Source of the DNA: Mixta gaviniae
Lineage (GTDB): Bacteria; Pseudomonadota; Gammaproteobacteria; Enterobacterales; Enterobacteriaceae
Assembly (NCBI RefSeq): GCF_002953195.1
Contig: NZ_CP026377.1
Coordinates: 2,356,001 to 2,420,000, forward strand
Direction: 5' to 3'
DNA: 64,000 nt
In this document: one piece after another, positions 9,965 to 18,093 of the stretch
How the letters are laid out: every line of letters starts with the position of its first letter
Numbering within the stretch: the stretch's first letter is position 1
Notes under the pieces: model-generated
What the model saw: only the letters and a program-made list of their open reading frames with translations
The model's database searches: none
What the model was told of the DNA's origin: nothing
Position numbers and translations under genes: made by a program

Positions 9965-10333
9965 ATGGAAAAACCGATGCTTGCTAACCACCCTGACAGA
10001 GAACATATTCGTCTTGAGAACGTGCTGACCGCTTTGGGAAATCCATTACGCCTCACGGTGGTACGCGTGCTTGCCGGCGGAGGCGAGCATGCCTGTAGTG
10101 CGGTGCTGAGTGGTATTCCCAAATCGACGCTAACACATCACTGGCGTGTATTACGCGACAGTGGTGTGATCTGGCAGCGACCATTCGGGCGAGAAAATTT
10201 ATTGTCGCTGCGTCGGGAAGATCTCGATGCGCGTTTTCCCGGTCTCCTTGATGTCCTGTTGGGTGCAGTTAAAAATGACGCTCTCACACAAGAGTCGACA
10301 ACAAAAAATCTTCCTGAGCCATCTTCAAAATAG
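9965..10333 (+). CDS. ArsR-type winged-helix repressor
   Basis: This is a 122-residue protein (from ATG 9965) with an ArsR/HTH_5 winged helix over residues 17-95: RLENVLTALGNPLRLTVVRV, then a recognition-helix region SGIPKSTLTHHWRVLRDSG and a wing (GRENLLSLR). It has only one cysteine (EHACSAV) and no metal-binding CxC pair. A metal sensor is therefore unlikely, and it fits the group that responds to organic ligands. The frame is open up to 9869, but that extension would run through the inverted repeat, so the internal ATG is preferred although its ribosome site is weak. It is divergent from the MFS pump and followed by a nitrilase-family gene. Confidence 0.75.
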   Translation: MEKPMLANHPDREHIRLENVLTALGNPLRLTVVRVLAGGGEHACSAVLSGIPKSTLTHHWRVLRDSGVIWQRPFGRENLLSLRREDLDARFPGLLDVLLGAVKNDALTQESTTKNLPEPSSK

Positions 10334-10386
10334 AGGTTTATTTTCATATGGTAACGGAGAAATTTAAAACCAGTGAGGAAAGGGGC

Positions 10387-11145
10387 ATGGAGGGTATCGA
10401 GAGGAGAATAAGAATCGCTGCAGGGCAATTTGCGCCGGTACGCGGCTGTATCGATGACAATATGCGTTATCACGAAATGCTGATTACGTCTGCGGCATCC
10501 GCAGGCGTTAACCTTATCATTTTCCCTGAGCTTTCTCTGACGGGTTATGAACCAGAAATGGCTGAAGGACTGGCTCTGGCTGATGAAATCCGTCTGCGCC
10601 CGCTTCAGGTATTGTCTGACAGATACGATATGACGATTATTGTGGGTGTACCGCTGCGTGTTAAAGAGGGAAAACCGGCCATTGGCGCCTGTGTAATTTC
10701 TGCCAAACGCTCTGTCTCCTATTACCGAAAAATGCATCTTCATCCTGGGGAGTCCGACTATTTTTCAGCGGGCGATACTGAGTGTGTTTTTAAGGAAAGA
10801 GGATTTAATGTAGGCGTGGCCATATGCGCAGATGCGGGGCAGCCAGTACATGCCGAACGCACGGTGCAGCGGGGTGCTGAAGTATATCTGAATTCCGTTT
10901 TAAGCGCCGGCGGGTTTGATAAAGATTCAGGGCAGCTGCAAAACTACGCCAGACTTTACGCCATGCCCACGCTGATGGCCAATTACAGCGGCCCGTCAGG
11001 TGGCTGGAAACCGGTCGGAAAAAGCGCCGCATGGAATGCTAAAGGTGAACTTATTGCTCAGGCGCCGGAGAATAGTGTTGCTCTGGTCATCATGGACCTA
11101 CAAGATGGTGGGTGTACCGGACAAGTGATCTGCCTCAGTAAATAA
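10387..11145 (+). CDS. Carbon-nitrogen hydrolase (nitrilase superfamily)
   Basis: The Glu-Lys-Cys triad of the nitrilase superfamily is visible: Glu in FPELSLTGYEP, Lys in YYRKMHLHPGE and nucleophilic Cys in VGVAICADAGQP. The product is about 252 residues and cytoplasmic, an amidase- or carbamoylase-like hydrolase of a carbon-nitrogen bond; its substrate is unknown. I chose ATG 10387 because GAGGAAAGG lies just upstream. An in-frame ATG at 10348 has only a distant GAGG. The gene begins about 50 bases after the ArsR gene and probably shares its transcript. Confidence 0.8.
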   Translation: MEGIERRIRIAAGQFAPVRGCIDDNMRYHEMLITSAASAGVNLIIFPELSLTGYEPEMAEGLALADEIRLRPLQVLSDRYDMTIIVGVPLRVKEGKPAIGACVISAKRSVSYYRKMHLHPGESDYFSAGDTECVFKERGFNVGVAICADAGQPVHAERTVQRGAEVYLNSVLSAGGFDKDSGQLQNYARLYAMPTLMANYSGPSGGWKPVGKSAAWNAKGELIAQAPENSVALVIMDLQDGGCTGQVICLSK

Positions 11146-11826
11146 AAAGATAGGGCGAAGGCTTAGCACGTCTCTTTTAAAATGCGCCGGAGGTGACCTG
11201 TTCGGTAAAAGAGAGGTGCTTTTCCCTTTCAGAGAATCACTGTGCTGTGACTTTATAGCATGAAGGATGGACGTCTGCTTTTTGCTTAAAGCGGACAAGA
11301 AATGTCTCAAAGCAACTGACGGCTATCAGGTATAAGTTGAGAGTTAAAAGCAAATATCAGCTGCCTTAAAGCCGCACGCCAAAAACTAGCGGGCGGAAGA
11401 TAAACCCATAGCGATCAGGCTCCCCAAGCCCCCCTTTTTGCTCCTCCCTTTTTGCCCCTTTCGTTTTGTAAAAATCGCAGCGATTTGTTCAATATCGCAG
11501 TGGCACTTTGGATAGTTGAAAGTGATGGCTTAAAGAAGGTGCGCCCTCACGTCTGCATTTTGCGCGCCGCTGTCTGCCGTTGTCCCAGCCGTCCGCCTTG
11601 TGCCAGCAACGGCCCCTGGGCGCAACCGGACATTTAACCTGGTGGGTTCTTTTATTTATGAAACTCGATGTTAAACCAGTGAGCAAAAGCCATATTACAT
11701 TGAACGCTGGTCTCCTCTGAGAACTCCTGATGGCGAGAGTTTTACAGACGCACCTGCTGCTTTGCAAACCCATAAACCCATACCGGCGGGCTTACAGCTA
11801 CCTCGCCGGAGGTTGCTGAGTAGTGG
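11146..11826. other. Gene-poor stretch with dispersed repeats
   Basis: No supported gene is present. A variant hairpin (CTGCT...AAGCGG) lies at 11275-11294 and a long repeat copy at about 11440-11610. The rest (11300-11430 and 11620-11826) shows no recognisable feature. Confidence 0.5.
11440..11610. repeat. Dispersed intergenic repeat, copy 3
   Basis: This copy is near-identical to 3173-3361 over about 130 bases, with shared blocks 'tttgcccctttcg', 'cgcagcgatttgttcaat', 'actttggatagttgaaag' and 'ctgccgttgtcccagccgt'. It is the same orientation as copies 1 and 2. Confidence 0.75.
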
Positions 11827-12834
11827 TTATGAAAGGGAGAGTTGCAGAACTTCACCGCCCTCTTGCGCAAGGCGTGCTAAGTAATGCGACGCATCCAGAA
11901 TCTGATAAGGAAAGTACAAGCCAGGCGCGATAGGTAGTTTTCCATCCAGCCCAATCAATCGCTCAAGAAGCAAGGCTATTCCCATTCCAGTCAGGGGAGC
12001 AGCACCGCCAGGATGCACGACCGCATGTCTGTTTCGAAGCGCCTGCCCGGTGTGATCAAGGCCAGCAATATCAAAAATGATTTCCGTTGATAATGGCCCA
12101 CCTTTACGTCTACTCGAACTGACACCCTGACCCAGGTCGAACTGTATGTTGCTCGCTCCTGTCGCGGCTGCCAGTCCGGCTACGTCGATCGATGAAAAGC
12201 CGGAAGCATTAATTTTGCTGCCGTCCAGCGCTGAGAAAACCGTTTTTGCATCATCCCCTTCTCGCCATATCCAGTTCCCCTCACGGCGCGAAAGAGCGGC
12301 AGGCATTAGGTGGTTCAGATATTTAAAATCTTCAGCGACCGCCGGCCCACCTGTATCCTGCTCATCGACCAGCGCACCAATGCGAATTTCATCGACCTGA
12401 GCGAAGGGTTTCGTCAGATGGAGCGCCGGAACCGTTGTGGCGCCTACCAGCCATTCATAGCCAAGCACCACCGCCGAAGCAGCCGGTGCATGCATGAAAC
12501 GTGCTATTTCAGGAGCAATTTCAAACACCCCTGATGAGATACTCAGATGCGGTATCCCCCGCGCCTGAGCAAAGCGCAATCCGGCGAGTGAATGATCTTT
12601 ATAGAGAACCACCACCGCACTGACTTGCTTCTCTCCCAGACCCAGCTCTGCAGAGTTCATATCGGGCACGATAGCTTGCGCGTTGCCCATTTCGGCTGCC
12701 GCACGCTGCGCTTTGACAAAATCCCGGCCGCCTATCAGGAGTGGAACATCCGGATAAGTCGCACGTAGCGCCCGCGCAGTCTGCTGACCAATAGAGCCTG
12801 AACCACCCAATAAAAGTATAGGATTAAATGACAT
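11827..12834 (-). CDS. Saccharopine-dehydrogenase-like NAD(P)-binding protein
   Basis: This is a 335-residue protein starting with a Rossmann motif, LLLGGSGSIGQQTARAL (about residues 6-22), then LIGGR, the acidic-residue strand typical of saccharopine dehydrogenase-like NADP-binding domains. The C-terminal two thirds contain GYEWLVGATTVPAL and HPGGAAPLTGMGIA segments. It is probably a soluble oxidoreductase of unknown substrate. I prefer the ATG at 12834 (MSFNPILLL), which has AGAGGA nine bases upstream. The frame runs open to 12891 but that part overlaps an operator-like repeat. It is divergent from an intact TetR regulator. Confidence 0.75.
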   Translation of the reverse strand: MSFNPILLLGGSGSIGQQTARALRATYPDVPLLIGGRDFVKAQRAAAEMGNAQAIVPDMNSAELGLGEKQVSAVVVLYKDHSLAGLRFAQARGIPHLSISSGVFEIAPEIARFMHAPAASAVVLGYEWLVGATTVPALHLTKPFAQVDEIRIGALVDEQDTGGPAVAEDFKYLNHLMPAALSRREGNWIWREGDDAKTVFSALDGSKINASGFSSIDVAGLAAATGASNIQFDLGQGVSSSRRKGGPLSTEIIFDIAGLDHTGQALRNRHAVVHPGGAAPLTGMGIALLLERLIGLDGKLPIAPGLYFPYQILDASHYLARLAQEGGEVLQLSLS

Positions 12835-12862
12835 ATGCGTATTTCCTCTTTTATGTGATAAG

Positions 12863-12916
12863 CTACTAATAGTAGGAAAGGTAGTACGCATTGCGGAATT
12901 AATCTACTTTTAGTAG
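12863..12916. promoter_or_regulatory. Two operator-like inverted repeats for the TetR regulator
   Basis: CTACT-AAT-AGTAG at 12863-12875 and CTACT-TTT-AGTAG at 12904-12916 share the pattern CTACT-N3-AGTAG and lie 41 bases apart (about four helical turns). They occupy the intergenic region between the divergent dehydrogenase-like and tetR genes. This is the expected place for auto- and cross-repression. Confidence 0.7.
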
Positions 12917-12951
12917 GTTAAAGAATTTTTTAGTGGCTGGATAAATACAGA

Positions 12952-13569
12952 ATGATAAAAAAAAAGAACGCCCCTCTCTCCTCATCGCCGGTAAAAAGAT
13001 TAACCAAAGCCGAACGGCGCCAGCAGCTTCTTGAAACCGCGCTTCTGATCGTACGAGAGGAGTACCTGGATAGCCTGACTCTGGGACGGCTGGCCGAGCG
13101 TGCAGGCGTTTCCAAACCTGTGGTCTACGATCATTTCCCCACCCGCTCGGCGCTGCTAATCGAACTCTATAAATGGATCGATACTGAGCGGGTCAGTACC
13201 TTCGCTGAAATGATGTCCAAAACTCACAAAAATGCTCAGGAAACCACAGAAATCCTGGCAAGCGCCTACATCCTTTGTGCCGCAGATAAAAAAGGGGAAT
13301 TCCACGTTATTGGTGCAGCGCTGGCAGGTAGCGAAGAAAAAACGCGCGTTTTTCAGGAGTTGCTGGATAATTGCGTCGCGATGTTTGTCTCTGTGCTGGC
13401 ACCTCATGTTGATATATCGCCTAAATCGTTGCAGCAACTTTGTATAGGGCTTGTTGGCGCTGGAGAAGCGTTGTCCGTGGCGATTTCGCGTGGACATATG
13501 CAGCATGAGGAGGCTGTAGAGGCCTTCACAACGCTTATCAACGGTATTGTACAGCCGGGTGTAAGGTGA
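12952..13569 (+). CDS. TetR-family transcriptional regulator
   Basis: This is an intact 205-residue TetR repressor. The helix-turn-helix covers residues 20-65: RQQLLETALLIVREEYLDSL, then LAERAGVSKPVVYDHFPTR with the characteristic Y-D-H-F. The C-terminal domain is all-helical and would bind an unknown ligand. The start ATG at 12952 follows an A/T-rich stretch, and Lys-rich residues at the N-terminus may aid DNA contact. Divergent placement and the paired CTACT-N3-AGTAG sites point to control of the saccharopine-dehydrogenase-like neighbour. Confidence 0.85.
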   Translation: MIKKKNAPLSSSPVKRLTKAERRQQLLETALLIVREEYLDSLTLGRLAERAGVSKPVVYDHFPTRSALLIELYKWIDTERVSTFAEMMSKTHKNAQETTEILASAYILCAADKKGEFHVIGAALAGSEEKTRVFQELLDNCVAMFVSVLAPHVDISPKSLQQLCIGLVGAGEALSVAISRGHMQHEEAVEAFTTLINGIVQPGVR

Positions 13570-14413
13570 AAAGGATTAGTCCCTGCCATATCATCTGATA
13601 TGACGACTAAGATGTTGGCGATGTTCGCTTTTCGCTCATAGCGGACATTGATGCCGCGCAAGTCTGCTTTGGTACAAAGCAGACTTAACTTGCTTTAAAA
13701 GAGATTCATTAAGGGGTAAAAGCATAAAGAGGTGGATACAACGGCTAATGAACGTGCCGGTTACAGTTCCATCCTGACAAGATAAATGTGCATTGGTTTT
13801 CGCTCATTACTGACATCAGTCTGCGTGTCGGCCAGCTTCTCACTCAACTCTGACCCTATCCACAGATCCGACCGCACAGGACCTGATGCGCTACGCCTGA
13901 TGCCCTACGTCCCCGAATCCCTTAACGATCACAAGACGCAGCGCCCCTGGCCCACCCGATCCGGCGCGTGCGGCATGGCTATATTTATCTGTCACTGTTT
14001 TTTTAAGCTATAGGTTTGGCGGTCAAACCGGAGGGTAGCGGATACATGCAGAACGTTAACTTCCTGAACTGATGGTTGGACCTGCCGCTGGTTGCTTCAA
14101 ATGAACGTTGCTGAAAGTATTAAGCGCTTCATTGCAAAATCGAAAGGTGTTATGGTGAGAGGGCTTAGCCATTAACCCAATCACCTTTTCTGGCAGGCTT
14201 GTTGCTCTCGAATCGATGCGGGGGCATTCTCCCTCTAATGCGCTGATTAAGCAGCCCTTCTGTGCTTTCTTACACCCTAATGCGGCGCGCTCGATAGCGT
14301 CCGTGAGCGATTTCTCGCAAGGACATTTCACAACATTAGCTCTGCTGATACCAAACCTGAGTAAAGTCATTCGAGGACGAATGGCCTGCTTGCTAATGCA
14401 ATGAAGGTTCATA
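13570..14413. other. Gene-poor stretch with hairpin repeat
   Basis: No supported gene is present. The double-hairpin repeat is at 13626-13685, and a fragment of its first hairpin (ttttcgctcattactgacat) lies near 13797-13816. The motif 'gcg.gtgcggcat..ctatatttatctg.cac' at about 13966-14000 recurs loosely at 15052-15083. Nothing else is recognisable. Confidence 0.5.
13626..13685. repeat. Dispersed double-hairpin element, best-folded copy
   Basis: Hairpin A is CGCT/AGCG around tttcgctcat (13626-13643), flanked by ggacat. Hairpin B has perfect 10-base arms AGTCTGCTTT (13661-13670) and AAAGCAGACT (13676-13685) with a five-base loop. Compared with GTCCGC/GCGGAC in other copies, both arms changed (C to T and G to A), so pairing is preserved. 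Confidence 0.7.
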
Positions 14414-14695
14414 TTGAACAAAAAAATGTCTGATAACGTCGTGGATGCACCAGTTTCTCAGATCGTTATCGAAACGGCGGAGTCATCTTCGGCGATTGTC
14501 TTACAACCAGAATATGCCACTCCTCAAGAAGCTATCGGAGCGATGTCTATAGCGTTAATTAAATCTGGTAAGTGCATAACATTTAACGAAATTCAGCTGA
14601 TGCTGATTGTCAGGTTAAAGCTGGCTTCTGAGCAGTCACAAAAAGATATTTTACGTGAAGCTCTAATGTTGATAACGAATAAATCATTATATTAA
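14414..14695 (+). CDS. Small YmgB/AriR-like protein
   Basis: The 93-residue product aligns by eye with the small two-helix YmgB/AriR/YcgZ proteins, which affect biofilm and acid resistance in E. coli. The shared pattern is E-A-(x)-G... L-(x)-SG-(x)5-I-(x)3-LI-(x)-L and later DILREALMLI. A TTG at 14414 has AAGG six bases upstream, whereas the first ATG (14426) lacks a well-spaced ribosome site. TTG is therefore preferred, although either is possible. The gene stands alone in a gene-poor zone. Family assignment is by pattern only. Confidence 0.55.
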   Translation: MNKKMSDNVVDAPVSQIVIETAESSSAIVLQPEYATPQEAIGAMSIALIKSGKCITFNEIQLMLIVRLKLASEQSQKDILREALMLITNKSLY

Positions 14696-15492
14696 CCGTA
14701 GCTATTGGCTTGATATGGTCTTTTCTCAAACCATCGCAGCCAGCGCATCGTTGCTCCCAGATAACAGGATGATTCTGTATAGAACTGTGTTTCTTACAGA
14801 GCGGTTTTAAGAGCCTGATTACATTGCATCCAAATATGCTCAGCTAGGGTCTCAAGGTTTGATAGCGAAAGATTGCTGATATTCCCTGTTTTCGCCCGCC
14901 TGAGCGGGCTTTTTCTACTGCAGATGCTGGCTCAGACGCCCTCCTCCGATGACTGCGCCGAAACGGCCCTTTACCGATGTGCCACTCCCGATCCGCCACG
15001 CTCCTGCCTCCCTCACTCATCACCCGACACCGCGCCGTCAGGCTCACCAGTTCAGGCGTGTGCGGCATATCTGTATTATCTGACACAACTTCTTTTTACT
15101 CTACGGATATCGTTTTCCCTCACCGGGACGGGCCGCCCGAAGCGCAGCCTGTGTATTTTCTATTGATACCCCACCAGCAAAACCTGTACAAAAACCGTAC
15201 TATTTCCTGTGCGGCATGGACGACGATGGAACGCAGCTGTAAAACATGCTGGCATTCGGCGGCGTAATCCGTACCATACGCGCCATACTTATGCATACAG
15301 GCGTTATCTGCCGGTGCTAATCCGTCATTTATAGCTATCAGATAGGGCATAAGAACGCGCTAAGGGCGTATGACACGACTTCGCAGGGCTGAAAAAATGC
15401 TCGTCGCGCGGGTGGAGAGGCTGAACACCCGGCGGATGCGATGAAAACATCCCCCTTACCGGTCCCCTGCTGGTTTCCGAGACACGAAAAAG
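14696..15492. other. Intergenic region upstream of ttcA
   Basis: No protein gene is supported. A strong rho-independent terminator at 14894-14914 ends whatever is transcribed from the left, either the small ymgB-like gene about 200 bases upstream or an unidentified small RNA. The 15,000-15,480 segment must hold the ttcA promoter but I see no clear motif. Confidence 0.5.
14894..14914 (+). terminator. Rho-independent terminator
   Basis: GCCCGC (14894-14899) pairs with GCGGGC (14904-14909) around CTGA and is followed by TTTTT, a textbook intrinsic terminator for rightward transcription. Confidence 0.85.
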
Positions 15493-16425
15493 ATGCAAGA
15501 AACGCAAACGAACAGCAAAAAAGAACAATACAACCTGAATAAGCTTCAGAAGCGCCTGCGCCGCAACGTGGGCGAAGCGATCGCTGATTTCAACATGATT
15601 GAAGAAGGCGACCGCATTATGGTTTGCCTGTCAGGCGGCAAAGACAGCTACACCATGCTGGAGATTTTGCGCAATCTGCAGCAAAGCGCGCCGGTGAATT
15701 TTTCCCTGATAGCGGTTAACCTGGATCAGAAACAGCCGGGCTTTCCGGAGCATGTGCTGCCGCAGTATCTGGAATCGATCGGCGTAGAATATAAAATCGT
15801 CGAAGAGAACACCTACGGCATCGTCAAAGAAAAAATCCCGGAAGGCAAAACCACCTGTTCGCTCTGCTCACGCCTGCGTCGCGGCATTCTCTACCGTACC
15901 GCTACCGAGCTGGGCTGCACCAAAATCGCGCTGGGTCATCACCGCGACGATATCCTGCAGACGCTGTTTTTGAATATGTTCTACGGCGGGAAAATGAAAG
16001 GCATGCCGCCTAAGCTGATGAGCGACGACGGCAAGCATATCGTTATCCGTCCGCTGGCCTACTGCCGCGAAAAAGATATCGAGCGCTTCGCCATTGCGCG
16101 CCAGTATCCGATTATTCCGTGCAACCTGTGCGGCTCGCAGCCGAACCTGCAGCGTCAGGTGATCGCCGATATGCTGCGTGACTGGGATAAACGCTATCCG
16201 GGACGCATCGAAACCATGTTCAGCGCGATGCAGAATGTGGTGCCTTCCCATCTGGCCGATACCGCGCTGTTTGATTTCAAAAGTATTCAGCATGGCAGCG
16301 AAGTGGTGGACGGCGGCGATCTGGCGTTTGACCGCGAAACCCTGCCGCTGCAGCCGGCCGGCTGGCAGCCGGAAGAGGACGATATCGCTCCTGGCGCGCG
16401 TCTCGATATTCTGGAAATTAAATAG
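15493..16425 (+). CDS. ttcA: tRNA 2-thiocytidine biosynthesis protein TtcA
   Basis: TtcA thiolates cytidine 32 of certain tRNAs using an iron-sulfur cluster and ATP activation. The 310-residue product (E. coli about 311) has the PP-loop ATP pyrophosphatase motif SGGKDS at about residues 52-57. It also has two Cys pairs, [10 protein letters not shown] and CNLCGSQ, that hold the cluster and sulfur. The start ATG at 15493 gives the family-length N-terminus. It is convergent with a small proline-rich gene across a strong hairpin (16433-16460). Location next to fnrS and zntB matches the E. coli neighbourhood. Confidence 0.97.
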   Translation: MQETQTNSKKEQYNLNKLQKRLRRNVGEAIADFNMIEEGDRIMVCLSGGKDSYTMLEILRNLQQSAPVNFSLIAVNLDQKQPGFPEHVLPQYLESIGVEYKIVEENTYGIVKEKIPEGKTTCSLCSRLRRGILYRTATELGCTKIALGHHRDDILQTLFLNMFYGGKMKGMPPKLMSDDGKHIVIRPLAYCREKDIERFAIARQYPIIPCNLCGSQPNLQRQVIADMLRDWDKRYPGRIETMFSAMQNVVPSHLADTALFDFKSIQHGSEVVDGGDLAFDRETLPLQPAGWQPEEDDIAPGARLDILEIK

Positions 16426-16432
16426 TGTTGAA

Positions 16433-16460
16433 CGCCATACCGGCGATAACCGGTATGGCG
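16433..16460. terminator. Hairpin between convergent ttcA and small proline-rich gene
   Basis: Eleven-base perfect arms CGCCATACCGG and CCGGTATGGCG surround a six-base loop. It lies between two convergent stops (16425 and 16475) and probably serves both. It lacks a T-tract, so it may protect 3' ends rather than terminate on its own. Confidence 0.6.
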
Positions 16461-16474
16461 TCTGCCTTATCGCA

Positions 16475-16627
16475 TTACATGTGCGGCGGCGGGTCGAGGA
16501 TAGGTTCCGGATCCGGCGAAGGGTCGGGCTGCGGCTGGGGTTGCGGGATCGGCTCTGGAATCGGCACGGGATCGGTCGGCACAGGATCGGAAGCGGAAAT
16601 CTGATGGGGCGTCCACATAGTCAGCAT
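16475..16627 (-). CDS. Small proline-rich protein (YnaL-like)
   Basis: This is a 50-codon frame with a very strong ribosome binding site: AAGGAGG ending about five bases before the ATG at 16627. The product begins MLTMWTPHQIS and continues with repeated acidic/proline pairs (DPVP, PIPEP, QPQPQPDP, DPEPI, DPPPHM), about 19 prolines in 50 residues. No cysteine, membrane helix or signal peptide is present. A similar small proline/aspartate-rich protein, YnaL, is known in E. coli; I recall it from memory and cannot test homology. Function is unknown. The codon choice and the ribosome site argue it is translated. Confidence 0.7.
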   Translation of the reverse strand: MLTMWTPHQISASDPVPTDPVPIPEPIPQPQPQPDPSPDPEPILDPPPHM

Positions 16628-16692
16628 ACTCTCCTCCTTATTGGCTCAGTTCTTTAAGCGTAGAGGAGTTTGCCGTTAAATGGCGAAGCGGC

Positions 16693-16814
16693 AAAAAAAA
16701 GCCGGCGTTTAGGCCGGCGTCGTACGAATCAATTGTGCTATGCAGTAATTCAAAAAAAAGGAAGTAAGACAATATGGAGCGCAACGCCCATCGCTTGACG
16801 TTGCATTCACCTGC
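16693..16814 (-). ncRNA. fnrS: FnrS small RNA
   Basis: The minus strand from 16814 reads GCAGGTGAATGCAACGTC, then AGCGATGGGCGTTGCGCTCC, ATATTGTCTTACTTCC, and TACTGCATAGCACAATTGAT. This matches E. coli FnrS almost base for base and has the same 122-nucleotide length. It ends in a GCCGGC-type hairpin with eight T. FnrS is the FNR-activated, Hfq-dependent RNA that lowers synthesis of aerobic-metabolism proteins under oxygen limitation. It lies beside zntB, as in E. coli. Confidence 0.95.
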
Positions 16815-16849
16815 GAGAGAGAGTTTGCCCCAGCTGCAGCTGGCGTTTA

Positions 16850-16863
16850 TTGACGTCGATCAG
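16850..16863. promoter_or_regulatory. FNR-type binding site of fnrS
   Basis: TTGAC-GTCG-ATCAG matches the FNR consensus TTGAT-N4-ATCAA at 8 of 10 positions. Its centre is about 42.5 bases upstream of the fnrS 5' end at 16814, the normal class II activator position. Confidence 0.75.
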
Positions 16864-16899
16864 CTTTTTTCCGCTTTTCTACCGCCTCTGCGCCAGCGT

Positions 16900-17883
16900 C
16901 TACAACCACTTACGTTTGCGTAACCACAGGGCAACGCCCACCACCAACACCGCTAACATCAGACAAAAAATCGCAAACCCCTGATGGCTCTCGGCCCCCG
17001 GAATGCCGCCCAGGTTGACGCCGAACAGGCCGGTAAGAAAGGTGGTCGGCAGAAAAATCATCGCCAGCAGCGACATGGTGTAGGTGCGGCGGTTCATCGC
17101 TTCCGCCATCACCGAGGCGATCTCATCCGCCAGCACGGCGGTACGCGCCACGCTGGCGTCAAGATCGTCGAGGCTGCGGCCGAGCCGGTCTGAAATTTCC
17201 TGCATGCGCCGACGCTCGTCGTCATCCATCCAGCCCAGTTTTTCGCTGGCCAGCCGCGCATAGACGTCACGCTGCGGCGCCATATAGCGGCGCATAACGA
17301 TCAGCTGCTTGCGCAGAAGAGCCAGCTCACCGCGCGGCGGCACGTTCTGATCCATCAGCGCGTCTTCGAGTTCGATAATTTTATCCTGCAGATCTTCAAT
17401 AAACTCGCTGGCGTGGTCGGTCAGCACATCGCACACCTCCACCAGCCAGCTGCCGCCATCCACCGGGCCGTTGCCGTTTTGCAGCTCGTTCAGTACCTCA
17501 TCAATGGCGTAGACCTTGCGACGGCGCGTCGAAACGATCAGCCGGTCATTAATAAAAACCCGGATGGCGACCAGCTGATCCGGGCGGGAATCGCTGTTGA
17601 GATTGACGCTGCGCAGCGTAATCATAAACCCATCGCCCAGCCGACTGACACGCGGCCGCAGGCTGTCGCCCGCCAGTGCATCGCGCACCGCATCGGGGAT
17701 CAGCGGCGTGGAGGAGAGCCACTCGGCGCTCTCCCGGTGGGTATAGTTAAGGTGCAGCCAGCAGGGTCGCTCGCAGTGAATCACATCTTTGTCTTCAATC
17801 GGGATCAGCCCGCCCTGCCCATCAAGCTGGCAGGCGATAATCGCATCCGACACCTGTAGCGCTTTTCCTTCTATGACGTTCAC
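16900..17883 (-). CDS. zntB: Zinc transport protein ZntB
   Basis: ZntB is a CorA-superfamily zinc transporter of the inner membrane. A GTG at 17883 gives 327 residues, the E. coli length, and has GAGG seven bases upstream; ATG 17895 is the alternative. The long cytoplasmic domain contains [13 protein letters not shown] and [23 protein letters not shown]. Two C-terminal helices follow, with the pore signature GVN in [10 protein letters not shown], ending in WLRKRKWL. It is divergent from nothing nearby and is followed by fnrS on the same strand. Confidence 0.96.
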   Translation of the reverse strand: MNVIEGKALQVSDAIIACQLDGQGGLIPIEDKDVIHCERPCWLHLNYTHRESAEWLSSTPLIPDAVRDALAGDSLRPRVSRLGDGFMITLRSVNLNSDSRPDQLVAIRVFINDRLIVSTRRRKVYAIDEVLNELQNGNGPVDGGSWLVEVCDVLTDHASEFIEDLQDKIIELEDALMDQNVPPRGELALLRKQLIVMRRYMAPQRDVYARLASEKLGWMDDDERRRMQEISDRLGRSLDDLDASVARTAVLADEIASVMAEAMNRRTYTMSLLAMIFLPTTFLTGLFGVNLGGIPGAESHQGFAIFCLMLAVLVVGVALWLRKRKWL

Positions 17884-18093
17884 GTCATGCCTCATAAGCC
17901 GCAGAATCAATGTGATACAGTCTAGCGCGCCGCCAGGCAGAATCAATCTTCCGCCGCGGCACTCGCGTGGATAAGAGCGGAAAAGTGCGACAAAGGATGT
18001 ACAGCAAGCAATATCAGGAAGCGACGGCAGAGGTCAGGAGACAGGTCATACCGCCGCCGTGGCGGTATGACGCATCAGCAGAGGGGCCGCGGC

